From: Pseudooceanicola batsensis HTCC2597
GTDB lineage: Bacteria > Pseudomonadota > Alphaproteobacteria > Rhodobacterales > Rhodobacteraceae
Reading direction: 5' to 3'
Assembly (NCBI RefSeq): GCF_000152725.1
Contig: NZ_CH724131.1
Span: forward strand, 1,705,739 to 1,769,738
DNA length: 64,000 bases
Position numbers and translations under genes: made by a program. The notes below the pieces were generated by a model, which was not told the origin of the DNA, searched no databases, and saw nothing but the letters and a program-made list of their open reading frames with translations. Within the stretch, counting starts at the first letter, position 1; each line of letters starts with the position of its first letter. Below are positions 26,580 to 35,285 of the stretch, in pieces.

Positions 26580-27824
26580 TCACCGCCTTATGCCCGCCTT
26601 CACCTTCGAGAACCCCGCCATCGAGGCATAGCCGCCGACGATCCCCTTGCGTTCCTCGCGCGAGAGGACCTGGTTCACGTCCTTGAAACCGGCCGGCGCC
26701 AGTCGCTCCACGGCATCGATCACCCGCTCGGGTCCGCCGACCCGGTTGGTGCGCACGATGTCGGAGGTCTTGGGCAGCCGTTCCTTCTCGTAGGCCCACA
26801 GCGCCGCCCGCGGGTGTTCGGCGCGGGCCAGCGCGTCCGCCAGGCATCGCGCGTCGAGGATCGCCTGGCTGGCCCCGTTCGACCCGACCGGATACATCGG
26901 ATGGGCCGCGTCGCCCAGCAGCGTCACACGTCCGAATGTCCAGCGCGGCAGCGGGTCGCGGTCGGCCATCGGATATTCGTAGATCGCCGGCGCGGCCTTC
27001 ACGAGACCTCCGATATCCATGCCCGGCACGTGGAACCGCAGCGCATGCGGCAGGACCTGCGCCAGCGACGCCTGCCGCGACCAGGAATCCGGCGGCGGCG
27101 GCGAGGCCTCGCCGTCCTTGATCCGCACGTTCACGACCCAGTTCGTCAGCTGCCGGCCGTTCTCTGCCGGCGCGATCGGATAGAGCACGAACTTGCCGCC
27201 CAGTCCGCCGCCGATGGCCATGCTCTCGCCATCCTCCCAGACCGGCCAGTCGCTCGCGCCGCGCCACATCACCACGCCCTGCCACGACGGCGCCCCCTCG
27301 CCCGGATAGAAGACGCGGCGGCCGACCGAATGGATCCCGTCGGCGCAGATCAGCACCTCGCCCCGGCAGCTCTCGCCGTCGCCGCCGATCGTGCTGTCGC
27401 TGAAATGCGCGGTGACGCCGGCATCGTCCTGCACGAAGCCCTCAAGCCGCCGCCCGGTCCGCAGCGCGTCCTGGCCCAGCCGCGCGACAACCGCATCGTG
27501 GATGACCTTCTGCAGCCGGCCCCGGTGGATCGAGAACTGCGGCACCTCGTGGCCGGCATGCATGCCGCGCAGTTCCGACCAGACCTCCTGCCCCTGCCGC
27601 GTCAGATAGGCAAGCTTGCGCGTCCGCACCCCGACCGCATCCAGGGCCGGAAGAAGCCCGAGATCCGCGAGCTCGCGGATCGCATGGGGCAGCACGTTGA
27701 TGCCGACGCCCACCTCGCGGACCTCGCGCGCCGCCTCGTAGATGCGAACGGGAACGCCGCGCGCATGCAGCATGAGCGCCGTGGTCAGCCCGCCGATTCC
27801 CGCCCCCGCGACGATCACCGTCAT
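26580..27824 (-). CDS. FAD-dependent aromatic monooxygenase (salicylate / 3-hydroxybenzoate hydroxylase-like)
   Basis: 414 residues from ATG 27824. Class A flavin hydroxylase landmarks are VAGAGIGGLTTALML (4-18), the CADGIHSVGR DG motif (about 165) and LLGDAAHPMYPVGSNGASQ (about 295). The sequence resembles salicylate 1-hydroxylase and 3-hydroxybenzoate 6-hydroxylase. It would hydroxylate an aromatic acid with NAD(P)H and O2 in the cytosol. It is the distal gene of a minus-strand operon after livK-H-M-G-F and a small cupin (4 bases upstream). The imported compound is probably the substrate. Whether it belongs to the kynurenine branch (for example kynurenate or a hydroxyanthranilate) is unknown. 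Confidence 0.85.
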   Translation of the reverse strand: MTVIVAGAGIGGLTTALMLHARGVPVRIYEAAREVREVGVGINVLPHAIRELADLGLLPALDAVGVRTRKLAYLTRQGQEVWSELRGMHAGHEVPQFSIHRGRLQKVIHDAVVARLGQDALRTGRRLEGFVQDDAGVTAHFSDSTIGGDGESCRGEVLICADGIHSVGRRVFYPGEGAPSWQGVVMWRGASDWPVWEDGESMAIGGGLGGKFVLYPIAPAENGRQLTNWVVNVRIKDGEASPPPPDSWSRQASLAQVLPHALRFHVPGMDIGGLVKAAPAIYEYPMADRDPLPRWTFGRVTLLGDAAHPMYPVGSNGASQAILDARCLADALARAEHPRAALWAYEKERLPKTSDIVRTNRVGGPERVIDAVERLAPAGFKDVNQVLSREERKGIVGGYASMAGFSKVKAGIRR

Positions 27825-27828
27825 CGGA

Positions 27829-28275
27829 TCAGTCCTCGTCCGGGGGCAGGAAATCCACCTCGTGCTTGGCCGAGATCGCCACCACGTCGGCCGGGTTGGG
27901 CTCGGGCCCGAGGTTGTGCAGCGCCCAGAACAGATCATAGAGCCGCCGCGTCGGCGCCACCCAGAACAGGCACTTGATGGTGGTGTCGGTCTTGTTGAAG
28001 ATCCCGTGCGGGATGCCCATGGGCAGACGGATCGTGTCGCCCGGTTCGGCATAGGTCTCGACCCCGTTCAGAAGCAGGTCGAACCGCCCCTCCAGCACAT
28101 AGATGAACTCGTCCTGCGTCGGGTGGATATGCGGCGGCACGAAGGTGCCCTTGGGCAGGGTCGCATGCCAGGCCATCGAGTTCTTCGACTTGAGCTTGGG
28201 GACATAGGTCTGGCCGAGAATGTTCCAGGAGATGTCGTCGATGCCGGAATTCGACTTGGTAACGCCGGGTATCAT
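27829..28275 (-). CDS. Single-domain cupin protein with full metal site
   Basis: 148 residues. The cupin motifs are complete: PPHIHPTQDEFIYVLEG supplies His, His and Glu, and GIPHGIFN supplies the last His. A bound Fe or Mn is therefore likely, and an enzymatic role (dioxygenase, isomerase or cyclase) is possible beyond mere binding. The C-terminal extension (APTRRLYDLFWALHNLGPEP) is conserved-looking and Trp/Tyr-rich. It is located between the LivF gene (17 bases) and the FAD monooxygenase (4 bases), so it may act on the hydroxylated product. A substrate is not known. Confidence 0.8.
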   Translation of the reverse strand: MIPGVTKSNSGIDDISWNILGQTYVPKLKSKNSMAWHATLPKGTFVPPHIHPTQDEFIYVLEGRFDLLLNGVETYAEPGDTIRLPMGIPHGIFNKTDTTIKCLFWVAPTRRLYDLFWALHNLGPEPNPADVVAISAKHEVDFLPPDED

Positions 28276-28292
28276 GGTGTTGTCCTTTCAGA

Positions 28293-28979
28293 TCAGACGT
28301 GCAGGAAACGGTCTTTGACGTCGGGCGTGGCGAGGATCTCGGCCGTCGTGCCGGTCCAGACCACGCGGCCCTTTTCGATCACGACGTGACGGTCGGCGAA
28401 CCGTGTCAGCGCGTCGACGTTCTTGTCGATGACGAGAATCGCCTCGCCCTCGGCCTTGAGCCGGGCGAGACAGGCCCAGATGTCGGCGCGGATCAGCGGC
28501 GCCAGCCCCTCGGTCGCCTCGTCCAGCACCATGAGCCGCGGGTTGGTCATCAGCGCCCGACCGATGGCCAGCATCTGCTGCTCTCCGCCCGAAAGCTGGG
28601 TGCCCATGTTGCGCCGCCGCTCCTCCAGCCGGGGGAACAGCTCGTAGATCCGGTTCAGCGTCCACTTGCCCGGCCGGGCCGTGGCGCGCAGGTTCTCCTC
28701 GACGTTCAGCGTCGGAAAGACCTGGCGTCCCTCGGGCACCAGTCCCAGCCCCGCCAGCGCCATGCGGTGCGGCTCGGCCCCCGTCAGATCCTGCCCCTCC
28801 ACCCTGACCTGGCCGCCGCGCGGGCGCAGCAGTCCGAAGATCGACTTGACGGTGGTCGTCTTGCCCATCCCGTTCCGGCCGAGCAGCGTCACCACCTCGC
28901 CCGGCCCGACGCTCAGGTCGATCCCGAAGAGGATGCGGCTTTCGCCATAGGCCGCCTCCAGGCCCGAAACCTCCAGCAT
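28293..28979 (-). CDS. livF: Branched-chain-type ABC transporter ATP-binding protein LivF
   Basis: 228 residues. Walker A is LLGRNGMGKTT (about 32-42), the signature is QLSGGEQQMLAIGRAL (about 133-148) and Walker B is LMVLDEATEGLAP (about 154-166), typical of LivF. Its ATG overlaps the livG stop. With LivG it drives the LivHM permease in the inner membrane. Given the flanking FAD monooxygenase and aromatic genes, the importer may carry an aromatic acid or tryptophan-derived compound rather than leucine. Confidence 0.92.
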   Translation of the reverse strand: MLEVSGLEAAYGESRILFGIDLSVGPGEVVTLLGRNGMGKTTTVKSIFGLLRPRGGQVRVEGQDLTGAEPHRMALAGLGLVPEGRQVFPTLNVEENLRATARPGKWTLNRIYELFPRLEERRRNMGTQLSGGEQQMLAIGRALMTNPRLMVLDEATEGLAPLIRADIWACLARLKAEGEAILVIDKNVDALTRFADRHVVIEKGRVVWTGTTAEILATPDVKDRFLHV

Positions 28980-29734
28980 CAGGCGACCTCCTCTTCTTCC
29001 TCGCCCAGGTAGGCGGCCCGCACCTCCGGGTCCGAGCGGATCGCCTCGGGCGTGCCCGTGGCGATGATCCGGCCGTAGACCAGCACCGACACGCGGTCGG
29101 CCAGCGCGAACACGGCCTCCATGTCGTGTTCGATCAGCACCATGGTGAACCGGCCCTTGAACCGCTTGAGCCGGTCGATGAACGCCTCGGCATCCTCGCC
29201 GCCCACGCCGGCCAGCGGCTCGTCCAGCAGCAGCACCTTCGGCTCGGTCGCCAGCGCGATCGCCAGCTCCAGCCGCCGGTGTTCGCCGTGGCTGAGCGAA
29301 CTGGCGCGGACATGGGCGCGATCACCCAGCCCCGCCTCCTCGAGCGCGCGCAGCGCGGCCGCGTTCAGCGCCTCTTCCTCGGCGACCCTGCCGAAGAAGC
29401 GAAAGCTCGAGCCGGACCGCGCCTGCACGGCGACCGCCACGTTCTCGAGCGCGGTGAAGCCGGGCAGGACGCAGGTGATCTGAAAGGACCGCGCGAGGCC
29501 CCGCCCCACGCGGTCGGGCATCGACAGCTGCGAGATATCCTCGCCCCCCACCAGGACCCGCCCGGCGTCGGACCGCAGCTGCCCCGACAACTGCGCGATC
29601 AGCGTCGTCTTGCCCGCCCCGTTCGGGCCGATCACGGCGTGGATCTCGCCCGACGCCACCTCGAGCGAGACGTCGTCGGTCACCTTCAGCGCGCCGAAGT
29701 TCTTCGACAGGTTCTGCACGCTCAGAGAGGTCAT
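28979..29734 (-). CDS. livG: Branched-chain-type ABC transporter ATP-binding protein LivG
   Basis: 251 residues from ATG 29734, overlapping the livM stop by 4 bases. Walker A is IGPNGAGKTTL (about 35-45). The signature loop is SSLSHGEHRRLELAIAL, in which the usual SGGQ/SYGEQR is read as SHGEHR as in other LivG proteins. Walker B is VLLLDEPLAGVGGED. A run of five glutamates ends the protein. It pairs with LivF as the ATPase of the Liv-type importer. Confidence 0.92.
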   Translation of the reverse strand: MTSLSVQNLSKNFGALKVTDDVSLEVASGEIHAVIGPNGAGKTTLIAQLSGQLRSDAGRVLVGGEDISQLSMPDRVGRGLARSFQITCVLPGFTALENVAVAVQARSGSSFRFFGRVAEEEALNAAALRALEEAGLGDRAHVRASSLSHGEHRRLELAIALATEPKVLLLDEPLAGVGGEDAEAFIDRLKRFKGRFTMVLIEHDMEAVFALADRVSVLVYGRIIATGTPEAIRSDPEVRAAYLGEEEEEVA

Positions 29735-30726
29735 CGCCGCCCCCTCCCGATGCCCAGCCTCTCGATCAGCCCGGTGATCCCGCGCGGCGAGAAGAGCACC
29801 ATGAGCACCAGGAAGGTGCCGAAGAGCAGCGGCCAGTGATGGGTGAGCATCCCCAGCCACTCCTCGAGCAGCAGCGCCACCACCGCCCCCACGATGCCGC
29901 CCGTCAGCGTCCCCACGCCGCCCAGCACCACCATGACGATCAACTCGCCCGAGCGGTGCCAGGACATGAAGGCCGGCGACACGAACTGCGCCTGGTTGGC
30001 CAGCAGCACGCCGGCGACCGAGGTCAGGCAGGCCGAGATCACGAAGGCGGTCAGCTGGAACCGGAACGGGGCATAGCCGACCGCCTCCATCCGGGTCCGG
30101 TTCTCGCGAATGCCGGTGAAGACCCGTCCGAACCGCGAATTGACGATCCGGTTGCACAGCACGAAGACCGCGATCAGCAGGGCGAGCGTCGTGTAGTAGA
30201 GGCCATAGTCGCTGCCGAGCAGGTCGGTGCCGAGGACGCCGGAGCGCTGCGACAGCGAATAGCCGTCGTCGCCGCCATAGGCCGAAAGCGAGATGAAGAA
30301 GAAGAACGCCATTTGCCCGAAGGCCAGCGTGATCATGATGAAATAGACGCCCTGCGTCCTGAGCGAGATCGCGCCCGTGATCAGCGCGAACCCGGCCGAC
30401 ATCACGATGCCCGCGGCGATCTGCAGGAACAGGTCGTCGATCCCGTAGCTCGACAGGATCGCGACGGCATAGGCCCCGAAGCCGAGATAGGCGGCATGGC
30501 CGAAGGACACCAGCGCCCCGAACCCCAGGATCAGGTCCAGCGCCATGGCGGCGATGGCATAGGCCAGGATGCGCGTGCCGATCAGCACGTAGAACGGATC
30601 GTTCAGCGCCGAGGCGAGCGGCGGCATCAGCGCGAAGAGGACGAAGAGCACCAGCGCCGCCTTTACCCGGCCGGCCAGGGCGGGCGTCCGGGGGGCGGGG
30701 CGCATCGCGGGGGCGTCGGACATCAT
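29731..30726 (-). CDS. livM: Branched-chain-type ABC transporter permease LivM
   Basis: 331 residues from ATG 30726 (ATG 30723 follows directly); the start overlaps the livH stop. About nine membrane segments are seen, with the conserved ALDLILGFGALVSFGHAAYL and GVYFIMITLAFGQM motifs and the late HRSGELIVMVVLGGVGTLTG ATPase-contact loop. It forms the transmembrane channel with LivH. The frame runs open through livH only as an overlap. Confidence 0.92.
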   Translation of the reverse strand: MMSDAPAMRPAPRTPALAGRVKAALVLFVLFALMPPLASALNDPFYVLIGTRILAYAIAAMALDLILGFGALVSFGHAAYLGFGAYAVAILSSYGIDDLFLQIAAGIVMSAGFALITGAISLRTQGVYFIMITLAFGQMAFFFFISLSAYGGDDGYSLSQRSGVLGTDLLGSDYGLYYTTLALLIAVFVLCNRIVNSRFGRVFTGIRENRTRMEAVGYAPFRFQLTAFVISACLTSVAGVLLANQAQFVSPAFMSWHRSGELIVMVVLGGVGTLTGGIVGAVVALLLEEWLGMLTHHWPLLFGTFLVLMVLFSPRGITGLIERLGIGRGRR

Positions 30727-31640
30727 GCGCGCCTCCCGAACAGGCCGGCGGGCCGCGCGAACAGGATCACCGCCATCAGGATGTAGACCAGCATCGGCGC
30801 CAGCACCCGGCCCATCTGTCCGGCCGCCGCCGGGTCGAGCAGCGATCGCAGGAGGAAGGGCCCGAACACGCCGCCGAGCGTGTCCACCACGGCCACCAGC
30901 AGCGCCCCGAGAAAGGCCCCCTTGATCGACCCGATACCGCCGATGACCACGACGACGAAGGCCAGGATCAGCACGCTTTCCCCCATGCCGGTATCCACCG
31001 ACAGGATCGGCGCGACCAGGGCTCCGGCCAGGCAGGCCAGCACGGCCCCGAGCGTAAAGACGATGGCGAAGAGCTTGTTGATGTCCACGCCGAGCGCCGA
31101 GACCATCATCCGGTTCGTCGCCCCGGCCCGCAGCAGCATCCCGATGCGCGTGTGATTGACCACCACGTAGAGCCCTGCCGCCACGGCCAGCCCGGCGAGG
31201 ATCACGGCGATGCGGTAGACCGGATAGCGCAGCGGGCCCATCAGGGGCACGGACCCCGACAGCATCTCGGGCATCGGCACCGACAGCGGCGAGGTGCCCC
31301 AGACGATCTCGACCAGTTCGCTGGCGATCATGACCAGCCCGAAGGTGGCGAGCACCTGGTCCAGATGCGACCGGGCGTATAATCGCCTTATGATCACCAC
31401 TTCGATCAGCAGCCCCACCACGACCGCCGCCGGCAGCATCAGCAGGAGACCCCACCAGAAGCTGCCGGTCAGCGCCGCGAAGGTCGCGATGAGATAGGCG
31501 CCCACCATGTAGAGGACGCCATGGGCGAGGTTGATCACGTCCATGATCCCGAAGACGAGCGTCAGCCCCGCCGCGATCAGGAACAGCAGAACGCCCAGCT
31601 GAACCCCGTTGAGGAGCTGGAGAACGAAAAGGTTCATCAT
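30723..31640 (-). CDS. livH: Branched-chain-type ABC transporter permease LivH
   Basis: 305 residues with eight or so membrane segments. The family segment LTLVFGIMDVINLAHGVLYMVGAY (shown in part as VFGIMDVINLAHG) and the coupling motif VVVIGGIGSIKGAFLGALLV are present. Two consecutive ATGs open the gene (31640, 31637). It lies 28 bases after livK and overlaps livM. Confidence 0.92.
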   Translation of the reverse strand: MMNLFVLQLLNGVQLGVLLFLIAAGLTLVFGIMDVINLAHGVLYMVGAYLIATFAALTGSFWWGLLLMLPAAVVVGLLIEVVIIRRLYARSHLDQVLATFGLVMIASELVEIVWGTSPLSVPMPEMLSGSVPLMGPLRYPVYRIAVILAGLAVAAGLYVVVNHTRIGMLLRAGATNRMMVSALGVDINKLFAIVFTLGAVLACLAGALVAPILSVDTGMGESVLILAFVVVVIGGIGSIKGAFLGALLVAVVDTLGGVFGPFLLRSLLDPAAAGQMGRVLAPMLVYILMAVILFARPAGLFGRRA

Positions 31641-31668
31641 GGACGCGATCCCCCGCCGACCTTGTCGA

Positions 31669-32859
31669 TCACTGCATCGCGCACTGATCGGCGTAGTTGT
31701 CGACGTAGTCGTCGAAGATCTTCTCCTTCACGGAGGTGCCGTAATAGCCGTCATCGCGCTTCACCGCCTCGACGAGGTAGAAGTCCTGCACCGGGTAGTT
31801 GTTCGCACCAAAGCTGAAATCGCCGCGCGGGCTGTCGAAATCGGCCTCCGTGATCGCCGCGCGCAGCGCGTCGCGGTCGGTGAGGTCGCCGCCCGTCTTG
31901 CGCACCGCGCTGTCGATCAGCTGCGCCGCGTCATAGGCCTGCATCGCGTAGGTGCCGGGCACCGAGTCGTATTTCTCGATATACGCCGACACGAAAGTCC
32001 GGTTCGCCTCGTTGTCCATGTCCGGCGCCCAGTTCGCCCCGCCCAGAAGGCCGACGGCGGCCTCCTGCGTGGCCGGCAGCGTGGTCTCGTCCACGGTGAA
32101 GGCCGACAGGAACGGGATCGAGGTGAGCCCGGCCTGCGAATACTGCTTCACCAGGTTCACGCCCATGCCGCCCGGCATGAAGGTGAAAAGCGCGTCGGGC
32201 TGGAACGCCGCGATCTGCGCCAGCTCCGAGCTGAAATCGAGCTGACCGAGTTCGGTATAGACCTCGCCCGCGACATTGCCGGTGTACGAGTTCTTGAACC
32301 CCGCGACGCTGTCCTTGCCCGCCTGGTAGTTCGGCACCATCAGGAACACGTTCTGATAGCCCTGCTGTTCGGCATAGGCGCCCATCACCTCGTGGTTCTG
32401 GTCGTTCTGGTAGGAGGTCGTGAAGAAGTTCGGGTTGCACTCGGCCCCCGCGAAGTTCGACGTTCCGGCATTGGTCGAGATCAGGATGGTGCCCGTGCTG
32501 GTGACCGGCTGGTGGATCGCCATCAGGATGTTCGAGAAGATCGGGCCGACGACGAAATCGACATTCTCGCGCTGCACCAGTTCGCGCGCCTTGTCGGCGG
32601 CGAGGTCCGGACGGCCCTCGTCGTCCACGACGATGATCTCGGTTTCCATGCCGCCGATCTCGCCGATCCGCTCGGCCGCCAGCATGAACCCGTCGCGCGC
32701 CTGCACGCCGAGCGCGGCCGGCGGGCCGGAGAGGGTGTAGATCAGGCCGATCTTCAGCACGTCGTCATTCGCCGAAGCGGGCACGTCCTGCGCCATGGCC
32801 GGCGCGGCGAGGCCGAGGGCCAGCACCGTCGAAGCGAACAGTCTTGTCTTGTGGGTCAT
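31669..32859 (-). CDS. livK: ABC transporter substrate-binding protein (LivK/peripheral type 1)
   Basis: 396 residues from ATG 32859 with GGGAG upstream. A signal peptide (about 1-24, ending APAMAQ) leads into a Leu/Ile/Val-binding-protein-like fold: LKIGLIYTLSGPPAALGVQ, VVDDEGRPDLAADKARELV and VDFVVGPIFSNILMAI. It captures the solute in the periplasm for LivHMGF. The close relatives of this type bind aromatic acids as well as amino acids. It heads the operon livKHMGF-cupin-FAD monooxygenase; a perfect 14-base palindrome lies 93 bases upstream. Confidence 0.92.
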   Translation of the reverse strand: MTHKTRLFASTVLALGLAAPAMAQDVPASANDDVLKIGLIYTLSGPPAALGVQARDGFMLAAERIGEIGGMETEIIVVDDEGRPDLAADKARELVQRENVDFVVGPIFSNILMAIHQPVTSTGTILISTNAGTSNFAGAECNPNFFTTSYQNDQNHEVMGAYAEQQGYQNVFLMVPNYQAGKDSVAGFKNSYTGNVAGEVYTELGQLDFSSELAQIAAFQPDALFTFMPGGMGVNLVKQYSQAGLTSIPFLSAFTVDETTLPATQEAAVGLLGGANWAPDMDNEANRTFVSAYIEKYDSVPGTYAMQAYDAAQLIDSAVRKTGGDLTDRDALRAAITEADFDSPRGDFSFGANNYPVQDFYLVEAVKRDDGYYGTSVKEKIFDDYVDNYADQCAMQ

Positions 32860-32951
32860 GTTGAACTCCCTGGTTGTCGTTATGCGGCTTGGCCGTCTGG
32901 TTGGGCCCCGGGGGCCTGTCGGGCATCCGCGCCCCGTGCCGCATTCAGCGG

Positions 32952-32965
32952 CGTAACGCGTTACG
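32952..32965. promoter_or_regulatory. Perfect 14-bp palindrome upstream of livK
   Basis: CGTAACGCGTTACG equals its own reverse complement. It lies between the arylformamidase stop and the livK start, where the livK promoter is expected. Size and symmetry suit a LacI- or TetR-type site, but no cognate regulator is next to it. It differs from the ATTTCAAGC sites of the same region. Confidence 0.4.
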
Positions 32966-32986
32966 GATGCAAGCATTTATCCTGTG

Positions 32987-33817
32987 TCACCTCTCCTCGA
33001 CCGGTGCCAGCGCGGCGCGCATCATGGGCGAGCCCGCGTCGCACAGCCCGTCTATCACGTTGAAATGATGACGATCCGGCTCGACCACCGAAGCGGTCCG
33101 GGCGCCGAGGCCATGCCAGATGTTCGGCAGCAGCGCGGTCTGGCGAAGGAACTCCTGACGCTCTCCGCCCCCGACCCAGCAGGTCAGCGCCACCCCGGGC
33201 AGCGGCCGCTTCAGCGCGGGGCTGTTCGCTTCGGCGCTGTCCATGTCGAGACGCAGCATCTCGTTGCGCGCGGTCTGCAGCATCGGGCGCAGGTCATGCA
33301 GGCCCGAGATCGACAGGACATGCCGCAGCCGCGCCCGCAGCTCCTCGGAGAGGGGGCTGTCATGGCACATCATCGCCGAGACGAGATGCCCGCCGGCCGA
33401 ATGGCCCGACAGCACGAGGGGCCCGTCGATCTCGCCCGCCGCATGCGCGATCGCCTGCCCGACCTGGGCGATGATCCCGGCGATGCTCACGTCGGGGCAC
33501 AGGTCGTAGGACGGGATCGCCACGGCCCAGCCGCGCGCCACCGCCCCCGCCGCCAGGTGCGACCAGTAGGACTTGTCCAGCGCGATCCAGTAGCCCCCGT
33601 GCACGAAGACGAACAGGCCGCGCGGCGACCCTTCGGGAAGAAACAGATCATAGCGGTGACGCGCGCCGGACCCGTAGGCGACATCGCACCGGGCCTGCGT
33701 CGCCTCGCGAAAGGCGGCGGCCGGTTCGACCCAGGCCGCCGGGTAGTCGGTTCCGCCGGGAATGTTCCGCCCGTTCTCATAGGCGTCATCCCAGTCTTTC
33801 ACGTCGAAGGAAAACAC
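32987..33817 (-). CDS. Arylformamidase (kynurenine formamidase), alpha/beta-hydrolase type
   Basis: 276 residues from GTG 33817, preceded by AGGGGG; the longer frame from 33910 starts inside the palindromic operator and is unlikely. The oxyanion motif HGGYW (in FVFVHGGYWIALDK), the nucleophile elbow LSGHSAGGHL and a C-terminal HHFNVIDGL with the catalytic His are those of the AFMID-type kynurenine formamidase, which turns N-formylkynurenine into kynurenine. It fills the step between TDO and kynureninase, which are 11 kb away. It is divergent from marR. A general alpha/beta esterase cannot be ruled out, but context and the HGGYW motif support the call. Confidence 0.82.
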   Translation of the reverse strand: MFSFDVKDWDDAYENGRNIPGGTDYPAAWVEPAAAFREATQARCDVAYGSGARHRYDLFLPEGSPRGLFVFVHGGYWIALDKSYWSHLAAGAVARGWAVAIPSYDLCPDVSIAGIIAQVGQAIAHAAGEIDGPLVLSGHSAGGHLVSAMMCHDSPLSEELRARLRHVLSISGLHDLRPMLQTARNEMLRLDMDSAEANSPALKRPLPGVALTCWVGGGERQEFLRQTALLPNIWHGLGARTASVVEPDRHHFNVIDGLCDAGSPMMRAALAPVEER

Positions 33818-33897
33818 GACGCACCCCCTGTTGGATCTGCCGGACGTCCTGCGTGGGACACCGGTCCTTGCACCTATCGTTACGCCGGGAATCGTAT

Positions 33898-33928
33898 ATT
33901 TCAAGCTCAAACCTTTTTTGCTTGAAAT
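33898..33928. promoter_or_regulatory. Candidate MarR operator B
   Basis: ATTTCAAGC (33898-33906) is inverted as GCTTGAAAT (33920-33928) with 13 bases between. The half-sites are identical to those of operator A, 10 kb away. The site lies between the arylformamidase start (33817, minus) and the marR start (33988, plus), suited to autoregulation and control of the formamidase. Confidence 0.68.
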
Positions 33929-33987
33929 AATTTTTGGCGCTGCCTAGCCTTCCGTCAGTTCCGTCGAAATCACCGTAGGAGACGACC

Positions 33988-34488
33988 GTGGCGCCCAACG
34001 GCACCGATGCCAACACCCGGACCTCCGCCGCCGCCCCCGATGCCGCCTCGAAGGAACGGCTGCGCATGTGGCTCAGGATGCTGAAAAGCACCCGCCGGGT
34101 CGAGGCCGCGCTGCGCGAAAGGCTGCGGCGCGACTTCGGCACCACCCTGCCCCGGTTCGACGTGATGGCCGCCCTGGCGCGCTACGACGACGGCCTGAAG
34201 ATGAGCGCGCTCTCGGGCGTGCTCCGCGTATCCAACGGCAACGTCACCGGCATCGTCGACCGCCTGGCCGAAGAGGGGCTCGTGGTGCGCGTGCAGGTCC
34301 CCGGCGACCGCCGCGCATCCCTCGTCCGGCTGACGCGCAAGGGACAGGAGGTCTTTGCCCGCCAGGCCGCCGCGCACGAGGCATGGATCAGCGAACTTCT
34401 CGAGGACTTCACGCCCGAGGAGGCGCGGATCTTCTCGGACCGCTTCGACGCGGTGACACACAGAAACGAGGAGGAGGACCCGGAATGA
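33988..34488 (+). CDS. MarR-family transcriptional regulator
   Basis: 166 residues with a winged helix (about 55-125): [21 protein letters not shown] as recognition region (shown in part) and the wing [18 protein letters not shown]. The N-terminal 25 residues are a flexible Ala/Thr-rich extension. It heads a coupled operon with an enoyl-CoA hydratase, an acyl-CoA dehydrogenase and probably the CoA ligase. MarR proteins of aromatic CoA pathways typically release DNA on binding an aryl-CoA; anthraniloyl-CoA is the natural candidate ligand here (inference). Operators A and B are its likely targets. Confidence 0.9.
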   Translation: MAPNGTDANTRTSAAAPDAASKERLRMWLRMLKSTRRVEAALRERLRRDFGTTLPRFDVMAALARYDDGLKMSALSGVLRVSNGNVTGIVDRLAEEGLVVRVQVPGDRRASLVRLTRKGQEVFARQAAAHEAWISELLEDFTPEEARIFSDRFDAVTHRNEEEDPE

Positions 34489-35285
34489 GGGCCGATACGA
34501 CACATTTCCGCTGCGACATCGACGACGGGATCGCGACGATCCGGCTCGACCGTCCGGACCGCAAGAACCCCCTGACCTTCGACAGCTATGCCGAGCTGCG
34601 CGACTGGTTCCGCGAGCTGCACTACGACGACGAGGTCAAGGCGGTGGTCTTCGCCTCGAACGGCGGCAATTTCTCCTCCGGCGGGGACGTGCATGACATC
34701 ATCGGCCCGCTGACGAAGATGACGATGAAGGAACTGCTGCGCTTCACCCGCATGACCGGCGACCTGGTCAAGTCGATGATCAACTGCGGCAAGCCGATCA
34801 TCGCCGCCGCCGACGGCGTCTGCGTCGGCGCCGGCGCGATCATCGCCATGGCCTCGGATTTGCGGCTGGCCACGCCCGAGGCGAAATGCGCCTTCCTCTT
34901 CACCCGCGTGGGGCTGGCGGGCTGCGACATGGGCGCCTGCGCGATGCTGCCCCGCATCATCGGCCAGGGCCGCGCCAACGACCTGCTCTACACCGGCCGC
35001 GCCATGTCCGCCGAGGAAGGCGAAAGATGGGGCTTCTGGAACCGGCTCGTCGCGGCGGAGGATCTCGAGGCCGAGGCCGTGAAACTCGCCCGCCGGATCG
35101 CCGACGGCCCGAACTTCGGCCACATGATGACCAAGACCATGCTCCAGCAGGAATGGTCCATGTCGCTCGACCAGGCGATCGAGGCCGAGGCGCAGGCGCA
35201 GGCGATCTGCATGCAGACCCAGGACTTCACCCGCGCCTACGAGGCCTTCGTCGCCAAAGAAACGCCCGTATTCGAGGGCGACTGA
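34485..35285 (+). CDS. Enoyl-CoA hydratase/isomerase family protein
   Basis: 266 residues; its ATG overlaps the marR stop (ATGA). Crotonase-fold signatures are [20 protein letters not shown], the first oxyanion segment [10 protein letters not shown] and the second [25 protein letters not shown] (shown in part). One catalytic Glu is replaced by Asp-Met ([16 protein letters not shown]), so hydratase chemistry may differ from crotonase; ring hydrolysis or isomerisation of the reduced aminobenzoyl-CoA is possible. It lies directly before the acyl-CoA dehydrogenase gene (1-base overlap). Confidence 0.85.
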   Translation: MRADTTHFRCDIDDGIATIRLDRPDRKNPLTFDSYAELRDWFRELHYDDEVKAVVFASNGGNFSSGGDVHDIIGPLTKMTMKELLRFTRMTGDLVKSMINCGKPIIAAADGVCVGAGAIIAMASDLRLATPEAKCAFLFTRVGLAGCDMGACAMLPRIIGQGRANDLLYTGRAMSAEEGERWGFWNRLVAAEDLEAEAVKLARRIADGPNFGHMMTKTMLQQEWSMSLDQAIEAEAQAQAICMQTQDFTRAYEAFVAKETPVFEGD

